A stretch of DNA of 64,000 nt from Flavobacterium flevense (GTDB lineage: Bacteria > Bacteroidota > Bacteroidia > Flavobacteriales > Flavobacteriaceae). The position numbers were made by a program, and so were the translations under genes. Of the stretch, positions 16,148-24,380 are shown piece by piece. Position 1 is the stretch's first letter. Every line of letters starts with the position of its first letter. The stretch covers positions 1 through 64,000 of the forward strand of contig NZ_FRCC01000001.1 of assembly GCF_900142775.1 (NCBI RefSeq), given 5' to 3'. The notes beneath the pieces were generated by a model. It did not search any database. It had not been told where the DNA came from and saw only the letters and a list, made by a program, of their open reading frames with translations.

Positions 16148-18012
16148 ACTGCAAATTTTTTATCTAAGTCTTCCACACGCATCGTGATGAAAGTGGGTTT
16201 TTGAAAAGGCGATACATTAGGGTCTTTACAGGCAAAAAGACCATTTACTAGATTTTCCTGCTCTTTTACCGTTAAACTGATTCCTGTTTTAACAGCCAGA
16301 CTTCTCGCCATCGATTTGGCAATACTGTCATTCTGACTAAAACTATTCTCTGGGATTCCGTCTTGTAAATCGCTTAATAATTGTTCTAACAGGATGGAAA
16401 CTTCACTTTCGGTCACATTTACCGGAATTCCGGAAATCACCACATGATCGTCATTCGTTTCTTCAAAAACAAATCCTGTATTGACCAATGAAAGCTTTAA
16501 TTCGCTGATTAATTCCATTTCGCCTGACGAAAAATACAAATTCAACGGAAACAGTAATTGCTGACTCGATGCCTGATGTACCGTCATATTAGTCAAAAAT
16601 TGCTCATATAAAACCCGCTGATGTGCACGCTGCTGATCCACAATAACCATTCCTGATTTGATAGGCGAAACAATATATTTTTTATGAATCTGATAGACAT
16701 TCTGAACCGCATGTTCTACTTCTTCATCATTAAATAACGAAGCGGTAACTTCTTCACTTTCAAAAGAAATTTCGGCGCTTGCCGGAAACTCAGGTTCTTG
16801 TTCTAAACCTACATACAAGCTTTCCCAACTGGCCGTTGCGGCTGGTTTTTTATACAATGATCCAGATGATCCCGAACCAGCATAATGTTTATTGACTTTA
16901 TCATCCGAAAATGGATTGAAAGTACTATCGACCTGAATGGTGGGCACTGCTCCCGCCAAATCTTTGTAATGATAAGGGGTATCCAAATTAGAATCTCTGT
17001 CGAAATCTAAAACCGGAGCCACGTTAAACTGCCCCAGACTGTGCTTGATAGAAGCTCTTAAAATAGCATACAAAGCGCTTTCATCATCAAACTTGATTTC
17101 AGTCTTTGTAGGATGTATATTGATATCGATAGAATTAGGCGGAACTGTTAAATACAAGAAATAACTGGGCTGTGCTCCGTCTTTTAAAATACCGTCATAA
17201 GCCGCCATTACTGCGTGATGCAAATAGCCGCTTTTTATAAATCGGTCATTGACAAAGAAAAACTGTTCCCCTCTGTTTTTTTTAGCAAATTCAGGCTTGC
17301 TGACAAATCCTTCAATAGTTACAATTTCGGTTTCTTCATGAACGGGAACTAATTTCTCATTGGTTTTACCTGAAAAAACATTCACCACACGCTGTCTCAA
17401 TGTTGAAACAGGCAAGTTGAACATTTCACTACCATTATGGTAAAATGTAAAATGTATGTTCGAATGTGCCAAAGCTACTCGCTGAAATTCATCAATAATA
17501 TGGCGGTATTCCACCGTATCCGATTTTAAGAAATTGCGTCGGGCGGGAATATTAAAAAACAAGTTTTTAACAGCAAAAGAAGTCCCCTGAGGCAAAACCG
17601 CTGTTTCCTGCGATACAAATTTGCTTCCTTCAATAACTATTTGTGTTCCTAACTCTTCCTGTGGCTGCCTGGTTTTCATTTCCACATGAGCAATCGCTGC
17701 AATAGAAGCCAATGCTTCTCCACGAAAGCCCTTAGTATGTAAGGTGAATAAATCTTCGGCATGACGAATTTTAGAAGTTGCGTGACGCTCAAAGCACAAT
17801 CGCGCATCGGTTACGTTCATTCCTTTTCCATTGTCAATCACCTGAACTAATGATTTTCCGGCATCTTTTATAATCAACTTGATATCAGTTGCATTTGCAT
17901 CTACTGCATTTTCAAGTAATTCTTTCACTACCGAGGCAGGTCTTTGAACGACTTCTCCAGCGGCAATCTGGTTCGCAACATGATCAGGAAGTAATTGGAT
18001 GATACTCGACAT
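16144..18012 (-). CDS. mutL: DNA mismatch repair protein MutL
   Basis: 622 aa. The N-terminal GHKL ATPase is intact: ELLENAVDAN (31-40), IDNGKGM (59-65), HATSKI (77-82) and GFRGEALASI (95-104). A variable linker (335-435) and a C-terminal dimerisation domain follow. The place of the MutL endonuclease motif DQHA(x)2E(x)4E reads DQQRAHQRVLYE (459-470), and the CPHGRP box near the C-terminus reads SPFQKP (601-606). Nicking activity is therefore doubtful, even though this phylum is not known for MutH. It links MutS mismatch recognition to downstream repair. Confidence 0.96.
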   Translation of the reverse strand: MSSIIQLLPDHVANQIAAGEVVQRPASVVKELLENAVDANATDIKLIIKDAGKSLVQVIDNGKGMNVTDARLCFERHATSKIRHAEDLFTLHTKGFRGEALASIAAIAHVEMKTRQPQEELGTQIVIEGSKFVSQETAVLPQGTSFAVKNLFFNIPARRNFLKSDTVEYRHIIDEFQRVALAHSNIHFTFYHNGSEMFNLPVSTLRQRVVNVFSGKTNEKLVPVHEETEIVTIEGFVSKPEFAKKNRGEQFFFVNDRFIKSGYLHHAVMAAYDGILKDGAQPSYFLYLTVPPNSIDINIHPTKTEIKFDDESALYAILRASIKHSLGQFNVAPVLDFDRDSNLDTPYHYKDLAGAVPTIQVDSTFNPFSDDKVNKHYAGSGSSGSLYKKPAATASWESLYVGLEQEPEFPASAEISFESEEVTASLFNDEEVEHAVQNVYQIHKKYIVSPIKSGMVIVDQQRAHQRVLYEQFLTNMTVHQASSQQLLFPLNLYFSSGEMELISELKLSLVNTGFVFEETNDDHVVISGIPVNVTESEVSILLEQLLSDLQDGIPENSFSQNDSIAKSMARSLAVKTGISLTVKEQENLVNGLFACKDPNVSPFQKPTFITMRVEDLDKKFAV

Positions 18013-18123
18013 TTTTTTAGTATTCAGTTTTCAGTAATTAGTATTGAGAAGATAACCAAGCCCAGCAAATTTAATAAATTTCTATCGGCTTTTAGGGTAT
18101 CCTATGTCATAAATAAAACAAAA

Positions 18124-18157
18124 AAACCCATACTATTTAGCAAAATAGTATAGGTTT
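18124..18157 (-). terminator. Terminator after ribH
   Basis: On the minus strand a 14-15 bp stem with one mismatch (AAACC, ATACTATTT and partners) around a short loop is followed by a run of seven T. It lies between the ribH stop and mutL. Confidence 0.8.
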
Positions 18158-18177
18158 CATTCTGAATTATTTAGTTT

Positions 18178-18753
18178 TTATTCTTTTAATTCCAAAGGTG
18201 TTCCTTCATCCAACTGAACAGCACCCGAAGTCAATAAATTTTGACTGGAATAACCATGAGTCAACGAAGCCTGCTGGCGGATATAAGCCATTTTTATGGC
18301 TGCAATAGCGGCTTCTGTCCCTTTATTTCCGTGAATTCCCCCACTTCTGTCAATAGATTGCTGCATCGTATTATCGGTCAGTACACAAAAAATAACCGGA
18401 ATATCTGTTTGTACATTCAGGTCTTTAATTCCCTGAGTTACGCCTTCGCAAACAAAATCAAAATGCTTCGTTTGTCCCTGAATCACACATCCAATAGCAA
18501 TAACCGCATCTACTTTTTGAGTTTGCAACATTTTTTTTGCACCATAAATCAACTCAAAACTTCCCGGAACATTCCATCGGATAATATTTTGAGCAGGAAC
18601 TTCATTATCTAAAAAAGCATCTTCTGCTCCTTTATACAAACCTTCTGTTATATTTTCGTTCCACTCGGAAACTACCACTCCAAAACGAAAGTCTTTAGCA
18701 CTTGGAAGTGCACTTTTATCGTAAACTGATAAGTTTTTATTAATCGTTGCCAT
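18178..18753 (-). CDS. ribH: 6,7-dimethyl-8-ribityllumazine synthase RibH
   Basis: 191 aa. Characteristic segments: FRFGVVVSEWNENIT (22-36), VPGSFELIYGAKK (about 82-94), GCVIQGQTKHFDFVCEGV (about 108-125, including the catalytic His) and GGIHGNKGTEAA (about 156-167). It makes the lumazine precursor of riboflavin and forms icosahedral or pentameric shells. The C-terminal 25 residues beyond the usual end are a Q/S/L-rich extension. No FMN riboswitch is seen upstream. Confidence 0.95.
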   Translation of the reverse strand: MATINKNLSVYDKSALPSAKDFRFGVVVSEWNENITEGLYKGAEDAFLDNEVPAQNIIRWNVPGSFELIYGAKKMLQTQKVDAVIAIGCVIQGQTKHFDFVCEGVTQGIKDLNVQTDIPVIFCVLTDNTMQQSIDRSGGIHGNKGTEAAIAAIKMAYIRQQASLTHGYSSQNLLTSGAVQLDEGTPLELKE

Positions 18754-18789
18754 ATAAAATTTAATTTTTAGACCTTGAATTTATAAATA

Positions 18790-18836
18790 AAAATTGGTGA
18801 TTACAAGCTTTTTTATAACTCGTAACCACCAATTTT
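18790..18836 (-). terminator. Terminator after the TPR protein gene
   Basis: An 18-bp stem with a few mismatches (AAAATTGGTG paired with CACCAATTTT plus inner pairs) is followed on the minus strand by a T-run. It lies between the TPR gene and ribH. Confidence 0.75.
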
Positions 18837-18852
18837 TTATAATTTATTGCTA

Positions 18853-19629
18853 TTATTGAGACAAACCAATCAACCCTTCTACTGAAGCGGCTTCCGGTGA
18901 ATTCTCATAATTTTCTTTAATATCTGTAAAATATTTCAATGCATCTTCCTTGTTACCAATAGCTAAAGCTGTTTTTCCGGCTTTCAAAAGGAAACGTGGT
19001 GTGGTGAAATCATTTTTATTAGATTCTGCTGCTTTTACATAATTTTCCAAAGCTTCTTTTGGCTGATTATTTTCAGAATAGGCATCACCAATTGCTCCTT
19101 TTGCCATAGCACTCAAAACAACATCTTCTGATTTAAATTTGCTCAAATAATCAATAGCTTCTGTATATTTTCCAGTATTCAAATAAGCGATACCGGCATA
19201 ATAATTAGCTAAATTTCCTGCTGAAGTCCCTGAATATTCATCGGCAATTTTAATAAATCCAAATTTCCCTTCAGAACCATTCAATGCTAATTTGTATAAG
19301 GAATCACTTGCTACTCCGTTGCTGGCCTGATCAAAATTTTGTTGTGCTACAAACATTTCACTAGCAGCTTCCTCTTCTTTTGGTTCTGCAACAAATTTCT
19401 CATAAGCTACATAACCTACTGTAAACAAAGCAATAGCTGCTACTACACCAATAATTATTTTTTGGTTTTTAGCAACCCAGTCTTCCGTTTTTGATGCAGT
19501 CTCGTCTAATTTAGAAAAAACTTCAGCAGTTGTACTGTTTTTTTCATCAATTACTACTTGTTCTTCTACTGCTTCTTTAACTTCTTTCTCTTTTGGTGCT
19601 TTATATCCTCTTTTATTGTACGTAGCCAT
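18853..19629 (-). CDS. Membrane-anchored tetratricopeptide repeat protein
   Basis: 258 aa. A charged N-terminus (1-55) precedes one membrane segment (IIIGVVAAIALFTVGYVAY, about 58-76), then TPR-like helices: GNLANYYAGIAYLNTGKYTEAIDYL (about 137-161), MAKGAIGDAYSENNQPKEALENY and TPRFLLKAGKTALAIGNKEDALKYF. The layout resembles YfgM/TPR_21 proteins, periplasmic chaperone-like partners of the export machinery; that role is inferred. It is divergent from recF. Confidence 0.85.
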   Translation of the reverse strand: MATYNKRGYKAPKEKEVKEAVEEQVVIDEKNSTTAEVFSKLDETASKTEDWVAKNQKIIIGVVAAIALFTVGYVAYEKFVAEPKEEEAASEMFVAQQNFDQASNGVASDSLYKLALNGSEGKFGFIKIADEYSGTSAGNLANYYAGIAYLNTGKYTEAIDYLSKFKSEDVVLSAMAKGAIGDAYSENNQPKEALENYVKAAESNKNDFTTPRFLLKAGKTALAIGNKEDALKYFTDIKENYENSPEAASVEGLIGLSQ

Positions 19630-19872
19630 TTAAAATTAATTTAGTGAACCGCAAAAATAAAATTTTTATTCAAACCCACACATAAAAACTCATTTTTTAT
19701 ATTTAAATCGAAAATATTTTTATTTTAAGTTTTTTTTGAACAAAAAATGTGATTAAATTTTTACTATAGAAAAGCACCAAAAGTCGTTTATATCGATATT
19801 TTTCAATAATTTGCAGCCTCTTTTGAAAGCCTAATAAAAAGACCAATCTCTCAATAGCAGCATCCCTCAAAA

Positions 19873-20952
19873 ATGTATTTAAAAAAAATAGCTTTATTCA
19901 ATTATAAAAACTTTTCGGAAGCCAGCTTCGAGTTTGATGGTAAAATAATCTGCTTTGTTGGGAAAAACGGCATTGGTAAAACCAATATTTTAGACGCTAT
20001 TTACCATTTGTCCTACGGAAAAAGCTATTTTAATCCGCTGGCAGTTCAAAACATCAAACACGGCGAAGAGTTTTTTGTCATTGACGCCGAATTTATCAAA
20101 AATGAAAGAAGTGAGCAATTGCTGTGCAGTCTGAAAAAAGGGCAGAAAAAAATCCTAAAACGCAACGGCAAAGTCTATGATAAATTCTCCGATCATATTG
20201 GGTTTATTCCGCTCGTTATTATTTCGCCCGCTGACAGGGATTTAATTATCGAAGGCAGCGAAACCCGCCGAAAATTCATTGACAGCATTATATCTCAACT
20301 GGATTCTCATTATTTACAACAACTCATTCAGTATCAAAAAGTAATGAGCCAGCGGAATGCGTTGTTAAAATATTTTGCACTAAATCATGTTTTTGACAAT
20401 GATACCCTTTCTATATATAATGAGCAATTAAACGATTTTGGCAATTATATTTTCGAAAAAAGAAAAGAATTCATTGCCGAATTTATTCCAATATTCAACA
20501 AGCACCATCATGCTATCACCGATTCGCAGGAATCCGTACAATTAGTATATGAAAGTCATTTATTTGAAAATGATTTATTGACGCTTTTACAGCAAAATAT
20601 CAATAAAGACCGAGCCTTACAATACACCAGCGTGGGAATCCACAAAGACGATCTGGCTTTTGAAATTGACAATCATCCTATCAAAAAATTTGGTTCTCAG
20701 GGACAACAAAAGTCGTTTTTGATTGCGCTAAAACTGGCTCAGTTCGAATTTCTGAAAAAACAAAGTGGTGTAAAACCCATCTTATTATTTGATGATATTT
20801 TTGACAAACTAGACGAAACCCGGGTAGCTAAAATTGTAGAAATGGTGAATTCAGATACTTTTGGTCAGCTTTTTATTTCAGATACACATCCGGAACGCAC
20901 AGAAGCTATCGTGAAATCGACATTGCAATCGTATAAAATATTCAATTTGTAA
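19873..20952 (+). CDS. recF: DNA replication and repair protein RecF
   Basis: 359 aa. Walker A is GKNGIGKT at residues 30-37. The ABC-type signature region ([20 protein letters not shown], 272-291) and Walker B ([14 protein letters not shown], about 300-313) are present, followed by a D-loop and FISDTHPE with the switch His. RecF loads RecA at gapped DNA with RecO and RecR. It is monocistronic here, separated from dnaA/dnaN as is common in Bacteroidota. Confidence 0.96.
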   Translation: MYLKKIALFNYKNFSEASFEFDGKIICFVGKNGIGKTNILDAIYHLSYGKSYFNPLAVQNIKHGEEFFVIDAEFIKNERSEQLLCSLKKGQKKILKRNGKVYDKFSDHIGFIPLVIISPADRDLIIEGSETRRKFIDSIISQLDSHYLQQLIQYQKVMSQRNALLKYFALNHVFDNDTLSIYNEQLNDFGNYIFEKRKEFIAEFIPIFNKHHHAITDSQESVQLVYESHLFENDLLTLLQQNINKDRALQYTSVGIHKDDLAFEIDNHPIKKFGSQGQQKSFLIALKLAQFEFLKKQSGVKPILLFDDIFDKLDETRVAKIVEMVNSDTFGQLFISDTHPERTEAIVKSTLQSYKIFNL

Positions 20953-21272
20953 TTTTTTAAACATATAAGTCATATAAGTTTTTTTATCTAATACTTTACT
21001 CAATGAGCTGTGTGGTTTTATAAATGCAGATCATATAAGAAAAAATAGCTTTTTATGCACCTATTACTTCTCTTATATGACCTTATGATTAAAATTTAAG
21101 TTATATGTAAAAACAAAAACTTATATGACTTATATGTTAAAAATGGCTTTATTTCATTCCTCTTTACTGGATTAATCCGTTTAAGTCTGCGTAATCTGTG
21201 GTTAAATTTTAATATAAATCTATCAAAGTCTGTCGTTTTGACTATTTTTGATACAATTAAAATTCAAATTCG
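20953..21272. other. Repeat-rich intergenic region after recF
   Basis: 320 bases without a gene. It contains a perfect 24-base inverted repeat (20960-20983 with 21115-21138), an inner pair built from CTTATATGA-like sequence, and a fragment of the CAGATTAA/AATCTGTGG dispersed repeat type (about 21168-21210). No ORF or RNA gene was recognised. Confidence 0.7.
20960..21138. repeat. Perfect 24-bp inverted repeat enclosing about 130 bases
   Basis: The left arm (20960-20983, starting AACATATAAGTCATATAAG) is the exact reverse complement of 21115-21138. A third copy with 2 mismatches lies at 24075-24098. Each arm is itself a tandem of two ATATAAGT units. This looks like a dispersed non-coding repeat family. 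Confidence 0.8.
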
Positions 21273-21662
21273 ATGAAATTCAAATCCTTATTCGCAATAA
21301 TCCTTTTATTCAGCTTGTTTTCCTGCCATGCACAGACTTCGCAAAACATTAAAACGGTTGAAGTTACTGCTTTCGCAAAAGAAATAAAGACAGCCAAAAA
21401 ACCGCAAATCATTGATGTTCGTACTCCGGAAGAATTTGCCGAAGGACATATTAAGAATGCTGCAAACATAGACTGGCAAGGAGATCAATTCATCCTGAAT
21501 GCTGAAAAACTGAATAAAAACAAACCCGTCTATGTGTATTGCCGAAGCGGAAAAAGAAGCCAGAAAGCATCTGAAAAACTATCCGAATTAGGATTCAAAG
21601 AAATTTACAACCTGGATGGCGGCTACCTTCAATGGAAAGCTGAAACAAAAACAGCGCAATAA
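21273..21662 (+). CDS. Rhodanese-like domain lipoprotein
   Basis: 129 aa. The signal sequence ends in a lipobox-like LFSC with Cys18, so the protein is probably a lipoprotein. One rhodanese domain follows: IIDVRTPEEFAEGHIKNAANID (46-67) and the active-site loop YCRSGKRS with C90. Such proteins transfer sulfane sulfur or act in periplasmic redox or cyanide chemistry. It is 18 bases before the DUF2461 gene. Confidence 0.92.
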   Translation: MKFKSLFAIILLFSLFSCHAQTSQNIKTVEVTAFAKEIKTAKKPQIIDVRTPEEFAEGHIKNAANIDWQGDQFILNAEKLNKNKPVYVYCRSGKRSQKASEKLSELGFKEIYNLDGGYLQWKAETKTAQ

Positions 21663-21680
21663 AAATAAAAAGTTACATTC

Positions 21681-22358
21681 ATGCTTACAAAAGAATCACT
21701 ACAATTTCTGGACGATTTAAGAGCCAATAATAACCGCGAATGGTTTCAGGATAACAAAAAAAGATACGAGATTTTCAAAAAAGACTATCATCAGTTGGTC
21801 TCTGATTTTCTGGATGCCATGAAACCCATGGATCCGTCACTAGAAATGCTGGAAATAAAAAACTGTACTTTCAGAATCAATCGCGACATTCGGTTTTCTA
21901 AAGACAAATCGCCTTATAAATCGCATTTGGGTGTCTGGCTTTCATCGGGTGCAAAAGATCAGAATCGTTCCGGATATTATGTTCATATTGAAAAAGGAGG
22001 CAGTTTTATTGCTGGGGGATTTTATTCACCTGATCCGGACCAACTAAAAAAAATACGCAAAGAAATTGCTTTTTTCTACGACGATCTGGAAGCTATTTTG
22101 AACGAACCTAATTTCAAAAAAGAGTTTGGTGATTTTAACCGAAGCGAAAAAAGCCTGTTAAAAAATCCGCCAAGAGGTTACGAAAAAGAGCATCCTGCGA
22201 TTGATTTTCTCAAGTTAAAAAGCTTCGAAACGCTTCAGAAATTCGATATCTCCGAAGTGACTAAAAAAGATTTTGTTTCGAAAATGAGTCAGAAGTTAAT
22301 CCTTTTAAAACCATTGAACGAATTCCTGAACCGTGCACTCGAAACAGAGGAGTTTTAA
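21681..22358 (+). CDS. DUF2461 family protein
   Basis: 225 aa, cytoplasmic. It starts FLDDLRANNNREWFQDNKKRYE (9-30), the hallmark of DUF2461/TIGR02453, and has the conserved FRINRDIRFSKDKSPYKSHLGVWLS (about 63-87). The function of the family is unknown. It probably shares a transcript with the rhodanese lipoprotein gene upstream. Confidence 0.92.
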   Translation: MLTKESLQFLDDLRANNNREWFQDNKKRYEIFKKDYHQLVSDFLDAMKPMDPSLEMLEIKNCTFRINRDIRFSKDKSPYKSHLGVWLSSGAKDQNRSGYYVHIEKGGSFIAGGFYSPDPDQLKKIRKEIAFFYDDLEAILNEPNFKKEFGDFNRSEKSLLKNPPRGYEKEHPAIDFLKLKSFETLQKFDISEVTKKDFVSKMSQKLILLKPLNEFLNRALETEEF

Positions 22359-22375
22359 AATAATACTAAAATTTC

Positions 22376-22422
22376 TGCCACGAATTCACAAATTAATCTA
22401 AATAATTCGTGAATTCGTGGCA
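22376..22422. repeat. Inverted repeat, 19 of 20 bp arms
   Basis: The arm TGCCACGAATTCACAAATTA (22376-22395) pairs with 22403-22422 at 19 of 20 positions around a 7-base loop. A related half-copy (AATTCGTGCATTCGTGGCAA) lies at 13361-13380. It occupies the whole gap between DUF2461 and the GT4 gene and may end the upstream transcript. Confidence 0.7.
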
Positions 22423-22435
22423 AAAAACTTCTTTA

Positions 22436-23518
22436 ATGAAAAAAAGAAAAATACTTTTTCTTGGAGAATCCTATCGCGCCGATGCCATCACGTGGACAAA
22501 CGGCTTAAAGGAATTTGGTGATTTTGAAATTATCAGTTGGGAATTAAAAACGCCTAATAATTCGTTCCTGAACAGAATCCTGCGAACACTGGAATTAGTC
22601 TTCGCTCCTATTACAATACGCAAAATAATTCGTCAGCAAAAACCAGATATGATTATTGCCGAAAGAACCACAAGTTACGGTTTTCTGGCAGCACTTTCAG
22701 GTATGCAACCTTCTGCCATTGCCCAACAAGGCAAAACCGATTTATGGCCGGAAGATTCCATCACCATTCCGCTTAAAAAAATCATTCAGAATTACGCCTT
22801 TAAAAAAGCCACGCTCATTCATGCCTGGGGAAATATCATGGCTGAACACATGAGAAATTGCAATGTGGACATGCAAAAAGTAATGGTTTTGCCTAAAGGA
22901 ATTGATGTAGATTTATTCGAAAACAAAAATACTTCTGATTCTGATAAAATTGCTGCCATTATCACTCGTTCGCTTTTACCGGAATACCGCCATGCTATTA
23001 TTTTGAAAGCTTTTGGCATTTTATACCAAAAAGGAATTGATTTTAGCCTGACAATTATTGGCGATGGCAAACAACTTTCATATTTAAAAGCATTATCTAA
23101 ATCATTGCAAATCGAAAACAAAGTGGTTTTCACAGGGAGAATCCCGAATACCGAACTCCCTAAATTATTACAACAATCCAATTTTTACATCAGCATGCCT
23201 GTAACCGAAGGCGTTTCGGCTTCTTTATTTGAAGCTATGGCTTGCGGTTGCTATCCTATAGTTTCTGATATTGCGGGAAATCAAAGTTGGATTCGCCATC
23301 GTGAAAACGGACAATTAATTACGGTAGATGATATTGAAATGCTTGCTAATGAAATCCTTTGGGCTTTTGAGAAGAAAGCGATTCGAAACCAAACCATTAC
23401 AAACAACCGCAAATTCATTGAAAATCATGTGAATTACAAAACTAATATGAAAATCATTGCGGATAAATACCACATATTAATTGACAAAACACTTAAAAAA
23501 ACAATAAATCATAAATGA
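22436..23518 (+). CDS. Family 4 (GT-B) glycosyltransferase
   Basis: 360 aa from the ATG at 22436; the upstream GTG at 22409 lies inside the inverted repeat and adds nine atypical residues, so it was rejected. The C-terminal Rossmann half has TIIGDGKQLSYLKALS, VVFTGRIPNTELPKLL and the donor-binding motif PVTEGVSASLFEAMACG, a GT4-type E-x7-E. It probably adds a sugar from a nucleotide donor during glycan or lipid-glycan synthesis; acceptor unknown. It overlaps the next gene by four bases. Confidence 0.88.
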   Translation: MKKRKILFLGESYRADAITWTNGLKEFGDFEIISWELKTPNNSFLNRILRTLELVFAPITIRKIIRQQKPDMIIAERTTSYGFLAALSGMQPSAIAQQGKTDLWPEDSITIPLKKIIQNYAFKKATLIHAWGNIMAEHMRNCNVDMQKVMVLPKGIDVDLFENKNTSDSDKIAAIITRSLLPEYRHAIILKAFGILYQKGIDFSLTIIGDGKQLSYLKALSKSLQIENKVVFTGRIPNTELPKLLQQSNFYISMPVTEGVSASLFEAMACGCYPIVSDIAGNQSWIRHRENGQLITVDDIEMLANEILWAFEKKAIRNQTITNNRKFIENHVNYKTNMKIIADKYHILIDKTLKKTINHK

Positions 23519-23991
23519 AACAATTATTCACATTAATTTTTTTTTCAGTTATCAGTATTATTTCTTATTCTCAAAATATTAATTTTGAAAATAAGTACAC
23601 ATCTGAAATAGTTTTTATAAAAGACTCAAATTTAAAAAAATTACTTCTCAAAATCATCAAAAAAGATGTCCTTTGTCAAACAAAAGGACTTGAGTGGTAT
23701 CTTGATATTATAGATAATGATAAAATTTTAATTAGCAAATATGCTATTGAAAACTTTATAGATACAAAAGGAATCAATAATATATATGCAACAACAATAG
23801 ATGATAACATTCTATTTATTGTGAACAGCGAGTATATGAATAATATTATCTCAAAATCAAAATATTCAATAGATCTAAGTCACTTCAAAGGAAAAGAAAA
23901 TTATTCTACAGTAGATTATTCATTTTGGGCTATTCAAAAAAAAGGTAATAAATATCAAATTATTAAAGAAAAAAAATATAACTGTGATTAA
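23515..23991 (+). CDS. Hypothetical secreted protein
   Basis: 158 aa with a clear signal peptide (1-19, ending SYSQ). The mature part is Lys/Ile/Asn-rich with no motif I recognise; it has two cysteines, in DVLCQTK and at the penultimate position. It overlaps the GT4 stop codon (ATGA), so it is probably coupled to it. It is markedly more AT-rich than its neighbours, which hints at recent acquisition or weak constraint. No function can be assigned. Confidence 0.65.
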   Translation: MKQLFTLIFFSVISIISYSQNINFENKYTSEIVFIKDSNLKKLLLKIIKKDVLCQTKGLEWYLDIIDNDKILISKYAIENFIDTKGINNIYATTIDDNILFIVNSEYMNNIISKSKYSIDLSHFKGKENYSTVDYSFWAIQKKGNKYQIIKEKKYNCD

Positions 23992-24238
23992 TAAATTGTA
24001 GATTCAACCTATAAATACAACGATTTACAAAAGAAATCCGTTTGATCTGGGTTAATACATGGCTAACTATTTTAACCATATAAGACATATAAGTTTTTGT
24101 ATCTTCTAATGTGGAAAAGAAGTTCAGATAAGTTCATTTTCATTTATGAAAATGAAAATCTGCGGCAATTCTTAAACTCATAGATTAAAAAAATAATTAG
24201 TATCCGATAACAACTATCGGGATCGTGGTGAATTTATT

Positions 24239-24315
24239 AACCGCAAAGTTCGCCAGGATTTACGCAAAGAACACAAAGCTTAGCGAACTTTGCGCAAACT
24301 TTATGTCTTTGCGGT
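24239..24315. repeat. CGCAAAG-type dispersed repeat with nested inverted arms
   Basis: Outer arms AACCGCAAAG (24239-24248) and CTTTGCGGT (24307-24315) enclose AAGTTCGC (24246-24253) matched by GCGAACTT (24283-24290), with further GCAAAG units between. The design matches repeats common in flavobacterial intergenic regions. Confidence 0.65.
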
Positions 24316-24336
24316 AAAATCAAAAATTATAATCCT

Positions 24337-24344
24337 TACTTTTG
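24337..24344 (+). promoter_or_regulatory. -7 promoter box for murB
   Basis: TACTTTTG fits TAnnTTTG and lies 36 bases before the chosen murB ATG. A TTTG at 24308 is the nearest upstream element, at a longer than usual spacing of about 25 bases. Confidence 0.5.
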
Positions 24345-24380
24345 AACCTTCAATTCACGACTAAAAAAGCGCTTTCTTTT

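Larger units (their letters stand above)
23992..24380. other. Repeat-rich intergenic region before murB
   Basis: About 390 bases without a gene. It holds the third copy of the ATATAAGT repeat (24075-24098), a CCGATA/TATCGG hairpin near 24204-24220, and the CGCAAAG repeat (24239-24315). The murB promoter box lies at the right end. No RNA gene was recognised. Confidence 0.65.

Noticed and set aside
18241-18612. Open frame of 123 codons opposite ribH
   Set aside because: Antisense to a well-supported ribH with no family resemblance.
18754-18852. FMN riboswitch upstream of ribH
   Set aside because: The gap is short and contains only the terminator of the TPR gene; no conserved riboswitch core was seen.
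22409-22435. GTG start extending the GT4 gene
   Set aside because: It falls inside the inverted repeat arm (22403-22422) and adds residues unlike the family start.
22489-22494. CACGTG core as a possible parS site
   Set aside because: The flanks do not extend to the 16-base parS palindrome, and it lies inside the GT4 gene far from parAB. The CACGTG at 33465-33470 was rejected for the same reason.
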